Source: Azonexus sp. (lineage in GTDB: Bacteria > Pseudomonadota > Gammaproteobacteria > Burkholderiales > Rhodocyclaceae). Taken from it: 10,318 nucleotides of DNA. Shown here one piece after another: positions 5,753 through 10,318 of the stretch (position 1 is its first letter; each line of letters starts with the position of its first letter). The stretch is taken from assembly GCA_023150195.1 (NCBI GenBank), contig JAKLLI010000031.1, forward strand, positions 1 through 10,318, written 5' to 3'. The notes under the pieces were generated by a model, which saw only the letters and a list, made by a program, of their open reading frames with translations, ran no database searches and was not told the origin of the DNA. A program made the translations under genes and the position numbers.

Positions 5753-7177
5753 TCAACTCCTGTTCATAAAAGCCTGTTCTCGCAGCAGGGCCGTCATTTC
5801 CTCGGCGCTGACCGGCCGACTGAAATAGTAGCCCTGCGCCATTTCACACTGCATTTCCCGTAATAAGGCGAGTTGTTCCGGCGTTTCCACCCCTTCGGCA
5901 AGTACGGTCAACCGTAGGTTTCGCCCCATACTGACGATGGTCGACGCGATGGCCTGATCGTCGGCATCGGTTTCCAGATCACGGATGAAGGAGCGATCAA
6001 TTTTCAATTTCCCGACCGGAAAGCGCTTGAGATAAGCAAGCGACGAGTAACCCGTACCGAAATCGTCCAGCGACAAGCCGACGCCCATGCGATGCAACGC
6101 ATCCAGCGTCCCCAAATGGATATCGGCATCGTGCATGACCGTGCGCTCGGTCAGTTCCAGTTCGAGACAGGCCGGCGACAGCCCGGAAGTCGCCAGCGCC
6201 CCAGCCACCAGTTCGACAAAACCACGCTGGCGAAATTGCGCCGGCGCGACGTTGACCGCCATCGTTTGCAGATTCAGTCCGGCGTCGATCCAGGCCCGCG
6301 CTTGCCGACAGGCTTCACACAAGACCCAGTCACCGATCGGATTGATCAAGCCCGTTTCTTCCGCAACAGGAATGAAGCGATCCGGCATGATCAGTCCGAT
6401 ATCCCGATGTCGCCAGCGGATCAAGGCTTCTGCACCGACGATGGTACCGCTCTCAATCTCCACGAGCGGCTGGTAGTACAGAACGAACTCCCGCGCCGAC
6501 AAGGCACCCCGCAGACTGCTCTCCAGCAATAAACGCTCCAGCGTTTCAGTATTCATCTCGGCCGAGTAAAACTGGAATCCGTTACGACCCAATTCCTTCG
6601 CTTTGTACATTGCCGTGTCTGCGTTCTTGAGCAGACGATCAATATCTTCGCCATCTTTCGGAAACATGCTGATGCCGATCGAAGGTGTCACGGTCAACGC
6701 ATGCCCGGCGACCGAAAAATGGGTCGCTGACACCTCAAGTAATCGCCGTGCAACCTCGGCCGCCGTGGCGGCACTCGCGTCGGGCAAGACGATGATGAAC
6801 TCGTCACCACCCAGACGCGCCAAGGTATCGATCTTTCGAATCACGCCCAGATAGCGTTGTGCTACGGCACGCAGCAAATCATCGCCGACCGTGTGACCTA
6901 GCGAATCGTTGACACGCTTGAAATGATCGAGATCGACAAACATCAGCGCTGCCGTCGACTGATCGCGCTCCGCCGCGAGCACCATGTGGGCGACCCGGTC
7001 ATGCAAGAGGCGGCGATTGGGCAAGCCGGTCAAGGCATCGAAATCCGCCAGTTCGCGAATGCGGGCTTCGGCAAGCTTTTGCGTGGTCAAATCAAGCACC
7101 GTGCCAATGGAAGCCGGCGCACCATCGATCCACGCCGGCGCCCCTTTGATACTGGCGGGAAACACCTCTCCAGACAA
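5753..7177 (-). CDS. GGDEF-EAL cyclic-di-GMP protein (main part of a frameshifted PAS-GGDEF-EAL gene)
   Basis: The reading frame covers the end of a PAS domain (SGEVFPASIKGAPAWIDGAPASIGTVLDLT is split here as residues 2-31), a linker helix, a GGDEF domain and an EAL domain. GGDEF sits at 123-127, with the inhibitory-site motif RKID at 114-117 spaced as in PleD, so diguanylate cyclase activity and product inhibition are both possible. The EAL domain keeps EAL (250-252), ELTE (341-344), DDFGTGYSSL (371-380), K392, EGVET (428-432) and QGYYFSRP, consistent with a catalytically competent phosphodiesterase. The only possible start at the 5' end is a TTG at 7177 without a Shine-Dalgarno sequence, and the protein would begin mid-PAS. 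The true start is almost certainly the ATG at 7376 in another frame. It lies between copA and copZ, so it may be coexpressed with copper export. If the frameshift is real, the product may not be made. Confidence 0.8.
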   Translation of the reverse strand: MSGEVFPASIKGAPAWIDGAPASIGTVLDLTTQKLAEARIRELADFDALTGLPNRRLLHDRVAHMVLAAERDQSTAALMFVDLDHFKRVNDSLGHTVGDDLLRAVAQRYLGVIRKIDTLARLGGDEFIIVLPDASAATAAEVARRLLEVSATHFSVAGHALTVTPSIGISMFPKDGEDIDRLLKNADTAMYKAKELGRNGFQFYSAEMNTETLERLLLESSLRGALSAREFVLYYQPLVEIESGTIVGAEALIRWRHRDIGLIMPDRFIPVAEETGLINPIGDWVLCEACRQARAWIDAGLNLQTMAVNVAPAQFRQRGFVELVAGALATSGLSPACLELELTERTVMHDADIHLGTLDALHRMGVGLSLDDFGTGYSSLAYLKRFPVGKLKIDRSFIRDLETDADDQAIASTIVSMGRNLRLTVLAEGVETPEQLALLREMQCEMAQGYYFSRPVSAEEMTALLREQAFMNRS

Positions 7178-7376
7178 TCAGCGGATGATGGTCCTCACAG
7201 ACCACATCGAAAGGTCCCAGGCCATCCATCAATTCCGCAGGGGAATAGCCCAGCATCTCGGCGAGGCAGGGATTCACATAATGAAAGCGCTGTTCGCGCA
7301 GGACGAAAATACCGACCTGCGCCGCCTCCATGGTGACGCGAAACAACGACCCCACCTCGTTGGCCTCCCCGGTCAT
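7092..7376 (-). pseudogene. N-terminal PAS part of the frameshifted PAS-GGDEF-EAL gene
   Basis: This frame begins with an ATG at 7376, 14 bases after the copA stop codon, with GGAGAG (7380-7385) close upstream. It encodes the first two-thirds of a PAS domain: LFRVTMEAAQVGIFVLREQRF is split across residues 11-31, followed by HYVNPCLAEMLGYSPAEL (about 32-49) and FDVVCEDHHPLI (56-67). After residue 67 the sequence turns to unrelated residues and stops. The natural continuation, SGEVFPASIKG, lies in the other frame starting near 7177. PAS domains of this type usually have about seven to nine residues between PL(I/V) and SGEV. The gap here is nearly nil, so a small deletion of roughly 20-26 bases (remainder 2 when divided by 3) explains both the missing residues and the frame change. 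It may be a real mutation or a sequencing/assembly error. Confidence 0.75.
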
Positions 7377-7390
7377 GCCCTCTCCGACTG

Positions 7391-9586
7391 TTAGCCTGTA
7401 TTTTTTTCCTGAGGATGCCAGCGCTTCAACAGGAGCGAATTGGAAACTACCGATACGGAACTCATCGCCATCGCGGCACCAGCCACCACCGGATTGAGCA
7501 AACCCATTGCAGCAAGCGGAATTCCCAGCACATTGTAGATGAAAGCGAAGAACAGGTTTTGACGTATCTTGCCCAGGGTTGCGGCCGATAATCCGATGGC
7601 ATCGACCACCCCCAACAGGTCGCTTCGAATCAGTGTCAGATCGGCGACTTCAATCGCCGCGTCGGAACCGGCACCAATCGCAAAGCTCACGTCGGCCGCG
7701 GCCAGCGCCGGGGCATCATTAATGCCGTCTCCCACCATTGCCACCACAGTTTTCCCATCTTTGAGCGCGTTGACCGCAGCCGCCTTATCGGCAGGGAGAA
7801 TGCCGGCGCGAAATTCATCGATATCCGCCTGCGCCGCGATCGCGGCTGCCGTGGCCGCATTGTCGCCGGTCAGCATGACGACCCGAATCCCGCGCTGCTT
7901 CAACAAGGCAACCGCCTGCCGCGATGTTGGCCGCAAGGCATCCGCAATCGCCAGAATGGCCAGCAATTGCCCACCTGCGGCACTGACTTCCTGAAGCGCG
8001 ATCACCGTTTTCCCCGCCTGCTGCAAGCGCAGAATATCCGGATCATCGCTCACGCCCAACCAGTTCGGTGCGCCAAGACGGTATTCCCTATCCTCAATCT
8101 CCCCCGCCACACCCAAGCCCGTCAGCGCGCGGAAATTCTTCACTTCCGGCAGGTCGACCGTAGTTGCTGCCGCCAGCACAGCGCGCGCCAAAGGATGTTC
8201 CGAACGGCTTTCCAGCGCAGCCGCCAAACGCAGCGCGGCGACATCCTCACCCTTGCGCACCAGCAATTCACTCAACACCGGTTTGCCACAGGTCAGCGTC
8301 CCGGTCTTGTCGAGTGCCAACACCCCGATTTTCTCGGCACGCTCCAGCGCCTCGGCATTTCTTACCAGAATGCCGGCGCGCGCCCCCTGCCCGGTTCCCA
8401 CCATGATGGCCGTCGGTGTGGCCAACCCAAGCGCACAAGGACAAGCTATCACCAGCACCGCGACCGCATTGACCAGGGCTTGCGCAAACTCGCCACCCAC
8501 CCCCCACCAGGCCACCAAGGTCGCCAACGCCAAGGCACACACCACCGGCACAAAAATGCCGGCAATCCGGTCTGCCAAGCGCTGTACCGGCGCCTTCGAG
8601 CCTTGTGCCTCGCCAACCAGGCGAATGATGCCTGCCAGCAAGGTCTGCTCACCGACGCCCGTGGCCTGACAGCGCAAAGCGCCTGCACCGTTGGCCGTTG
8701 CCGCAAAGACCGCATCGCCGAGGCGCTTGCTCACCGGCATGCTTTCCCCGGTCAGCATCGCCTCGTCGACCCCGGATTCCCCATCGAGCACCACGCCATC
8801 CACGGGCACACTCTCGCCCGGCCGCACCAGAAACACATCGCCGGGCATCAGGGCATCGACCGCAATTTCCTGCCAGGCCCCCGCGCGTTCGACACGCGCC
8901 ATCTTCGGTTGCAGGCGGATCAGCGATTCAATCGCCGCCGACGTCTGGCTCTTAGCGCGCGCTTCGAGCAATTTGCCCAGCAACACCAGCGTAATCACCG
9001 CGGCGCCACCCTCGAAATAGACATGCTGGTCCAGGCCCAATACCGTCACGGCGGTGGAAAAGCCCCAAGCCATCGAGGTGCCCAGCGCCACCAGCACATC
9101 CATATTGGCGCCGCCGCCACGCAAGGCCTTATAAGCGCCCTCATAAAAACGCCAGCCAATCCAGAACTGGACGGGCGTTGCCAAGGCCAGTTGCCACCAG
9201 CGCGGCAGTTCGTGGGCATGCCCCGCTTCGCCGAACATGAAGGCCATTTGCGCCACCAGCGGCAAACTCAAGGCCACCGCAATCCAGAAACGCTGGACTT
9301 CGCGACGGTACACGCGCCGTTTTTCCGCTTTTTCACGATCCCGGGTACCGGCATCCACCACCGCCGCCGAAAACCCGGCTTTCGCCACCACCGCAATCAC
9401 GGCCTCCGGCCCGACCCCACTCAGGCGCACCCGCGCCCGCTCGGCCGCCAGATTGACATTCGCCTGCATGCCCTGCTGGCGATTCAGCACCTTTTCGAGT
9501 CGCGTCGAACAGGCGGCACATGTCATGCCGCTGATCGAAAACTCGACGACCGAAACACAGCCTTCCCCGGCATCAGCGGCTTCCAT
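7391..9586 (-). CDS. copA: Cu(I)-translocating P1B-type ATPase (CopA)
   Basis: A 731-residue inner-membrane copper pump. It has one N-terminal heavy-metal-associated domain with GMTCAAC (C23, C26), two MA/MB helices and the P-type core. Motifs in order: TGES (279-282, actuator), CPC (382-384, transmembrane copper site), DKTGTLT (phosphorylated D426), SEHP (H464-P465), GDGINDAP (619-626), YN (684-685) and MAMSS (706-710). CPC with YN and the M..SS motif marks the Cu(I)-specific P1B-1 subgroup. It moves Cu(I) from cytosol to periplasm, either for detoxification or to supply cuproenzymes such as cytochrome oxidase. It starts three bases after the TauE/SafE-like gene, and a copper chaperone follows downstream. 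FixI/CcoI is the nearest alternative, but no cco genes are visible and the N-terminus is CopA-like. No MerR-type (CueR) promoter is evident directly upstream. Confidence 0.95.
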   Translation of the reverse strand: MEAADAGEGCVSVVEFSISGMTCAACSTRLEKVLNRQQGMQANVNLAAERARVRLSGVGPEAVIAVVAKAGFSAAVVDAGTRDREKAEKRRVYRREVQRFWIAVALSLPLVAQMAFMFGEAGHAHELPRWWQLALATPVQFWIGWRFYEGAYKALRGGGANMDVLVALGTSMAWGFSTAVTVLGLDQHVYFEGGAAVITLVLLGKLLEARAKSQTSAAIESLIRLQPKMARVERAGAWQEIAVDALMPGDVFLVRPGESVPVDGVVLDGESGVDEAMLTGESMPVSKRLGDAVFAATANGAGALRCQATGVGEQTLLAGIIRLVGEAQGSKAPVQRLADRIAGIFVPVVCALALATLVAWWGVGGEFAQALVNAVAVLVIACPCALGLATPTAIMVGTGQGARAGILVRNAEALERAEKIGVLALDKTGTLTCGKPVLSELLVRKGEDVAALRLAAALESRSEHPLARAVLAAATTVDLPEVKNFRALTGLGVAGEIEDREYRLGAPNWLGVSDDPDILRLQQAGKTVIALQEVSAAGGQLLAILAIADALRPTSRQAVALLKQRGIRVVMLTGDNAATAAAIAAQADIDEFRAGILPADKAAAVNALKDGKTVVAMVGDGINDAPALAAADVSFAIGAGSDAAIEVADLTLIRSDLLGVVDAIGLSAATLGKIRQNLFFAFIYNVLGIPLAAMGLLNPVVAGAAMAMSSVSVVSNSLLLKRWHPQEKNTG

Positions 9587-9589
9587 CGT

Positions 9590-10261
9590 TCAATTTCCCT
9601 GCAAAAGATTGGCGACACCGAGCAAACCGTACAGACCGAAGCCCATGACCAGCACCCCGGAAATAACGCGCACCGCCGGGCGACGCACGAATTCATTCAA
9701 GCGGGCCAGTACGATGCCCGCCAACAGAAGATTCGGCAAGGTACCCAAGCCAAACGCCAGCATCAAAAGCGCCCCGCGCTGTAGCGAGCCAGAAGAGAGC
9801 GCAGTGGCCAGCGCACTGTAAACCAGACCGCAAGGCAGCCATCCCCAGAGCATCCCGAGCGGAAAGGCCTGGCCGATGGAACGCGCCGGCAAAAAGCGGC
9901 GCGTCAGCGGTTGCAAGCGCCGCCACAAGGATTGTCCGAGGCGCTCGGTAAACGCCAGTGCGCGCGTTATTCCCAGCAGATAGAAGCCGAGCGCGATGAG
10001 CATCACATTGGCGAGCACATACAGGACAACCCGGAAATTCACCGCGCCATCGAAACCCAGACTCGCCGCACCCAAGCTGCCAACCAAGGCACCGGCCAGG
10101 GTATAGGAGAGAATTCGCCCGGCGTTGTACGCAAGGTGCATGGACCAGCGCGCAGGTGAGCCCATGGCCAGCGCACCCACAATCCCGCCGCACATGCCGA
10201 CGCAATGCGTACCACCGAGCAAACCGACAAGAAACAGGGCGAGATAGCCGGTATCCAGCAT
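9590..10261 (-). CDS. TauE/SafE-like (DsbD_2 type) membrane protein linked to copper transport
   Basis: A 223-residue polytopic inner-membrane protein with about six hydrophobic segments. The first segment holds GGTHCVGMCGG (H19, C20, M23, C24), and a later one holds WGWLPCGLVYSAL (C144). This pattern identifies the family annotated as sulfite exporter TauE/SafE or cytochrome c biogenesis transmembrane (PF13386-like), which often sits beside copper ATPases and cbb3-oxidase assembly genes. The Cys/Met/His pattern could bind copper, but transport of any substrate is unproven. The ATG at 10261 is chosen. A TTG at 10285 would add eight residues but lies inside a terminator stem. The Shine-Dalgarno sequence is weak. 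The gene ends three bases before copA, so the two are cotranscribed. Involvement in copper delivery or export is inferred from context. Confidence 0.85.
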   Translation of the reverse strand: MLDTGYLALFLVGLLGGTHCVGMCGGIVGALAMGSPARWSMHLAYNAGRILSYTLAGALVGSLGAASLGFDGAVNFRVVLYVLANVMLIALGFYLLGITRALAFTERLGQSLWRRLQPLTRRFLPARSIGQAFPLGMLWGWLPCGLVYSALATALSSGSLQRGALLMLAFGLGTLPNLLLAGIVLARLNEFVRRPAVRVISGVLVMGFGLYGLLGVANLLQGN

Positions 10262-10272
10262 GAAAAACACCC

Positions 10273-10311
10273 ACAAAGAAAACAAGCCGGCAGTTTAACC
10301 TGCCGGCTTGT
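10273..10311 (-). terminator. Intrinsic terminator of an upstream gene
   Basis: A perfect 12-bp stem, ACAAGCCGGCAG (10282-10293) with CTGCCGGCTTGT (10300-10311), closes a six-base loop. On the minus strand it is followed by a T-rich tract (TTTCTTTG) at about 10274-10281. This is a good Rho-independent terminator for a minus-strand gene lying to the right of the window. On the plus strand no T-run follows. Only about 12 bases separate the end of the T tract from the ATG of the next gene, so that gene has no obvious room for its own promoter downstream of the terminator. Confidence 0.85.
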
Positions 10312-10318
10312 CCGTATG

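Noticed and set aside
7967..9784. Long plus-strand open frame (605 codons) opposite copA
   Set aside because: It begins at a TTG, its product is rich in His, Arg and Gln with no recognisable domain, and it lies antisense to an unmistakable CopA. It is a by-product of the codon bias of the real gene.
10262..10285. TTG start for the TauE/SafE-like protein
   Set aside because: It falls in the stem of the intrinsic terminator. The ATG at 10261 gives the normal start of the first membrane segment.

Overview
The window (roughly 55-60% G+C by eye) looks like a chromosomal segment of a betaproteobacterium, possibly Rhodocyclales. The evidence is the style of the rRNA leader and promoters at the left end, the Fur-type site, and the family resemblance of the proteins. 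The genus cannot be fixed from sequence reading alone. All recognisable genes are on the minus strand, so the reading order runs from high to low coordinates. I see no tRNA, insertion sequence, CRISPR array or phage gene.

Right half (10311 down to 5543) is a copper-handling gene string. An intrinsic terminator at the right edge closes an upstream gene outside the window. It is followed by a TauE/SafE-like membrane protein with an HCxGMCGG motif, a Cu(I) P1B-type ATPase (CopA), a PAS-GGDEF-EAL cyclic-di-GMP protein, and a CopZ-type copper chaperone. Spacings are 3 to 14 bases, which indicates one operon. The cyclic-di-GMP gene is broken by a frameshift inside its PAS domain; its GGDEF and EAL motifs are intact.

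Left half (5526 down to 217) is an iron-acquisition gene string. A sigma70-like promoter overlapped by a Fur-box-like palindrome precedes a TonB-dependent siderophore receptor. Next come an FMN-dependent alpha-hydroxy-acid oxidase/dehydrogenase, a PKHD-type Fe(II)/2-oxoglutarate hydroxylase (PiuC/YbiX family) and an orphan periplasmic Fe(III)-binding protein. A strong hairpin sits between the receptor and the flavoenzyme. The flavoenzyme and hydroxylase overlap by 7 bases. A plausible working model is iron-regulated uptake of a ferric siderophore, with two oxidative enzymes acting on the ligand or on a related metabolite.

Left edge (216 down to 1): directly after the iron-binding-protein gene, tandem promoters P1 and P2, with A/T-rich upstream elements and the start of an rRNA leader, read leftward out of the window. 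A ribosomal RNA operon should begin just beyond position 1. No terminator is visible between the iron genes and these promoters.
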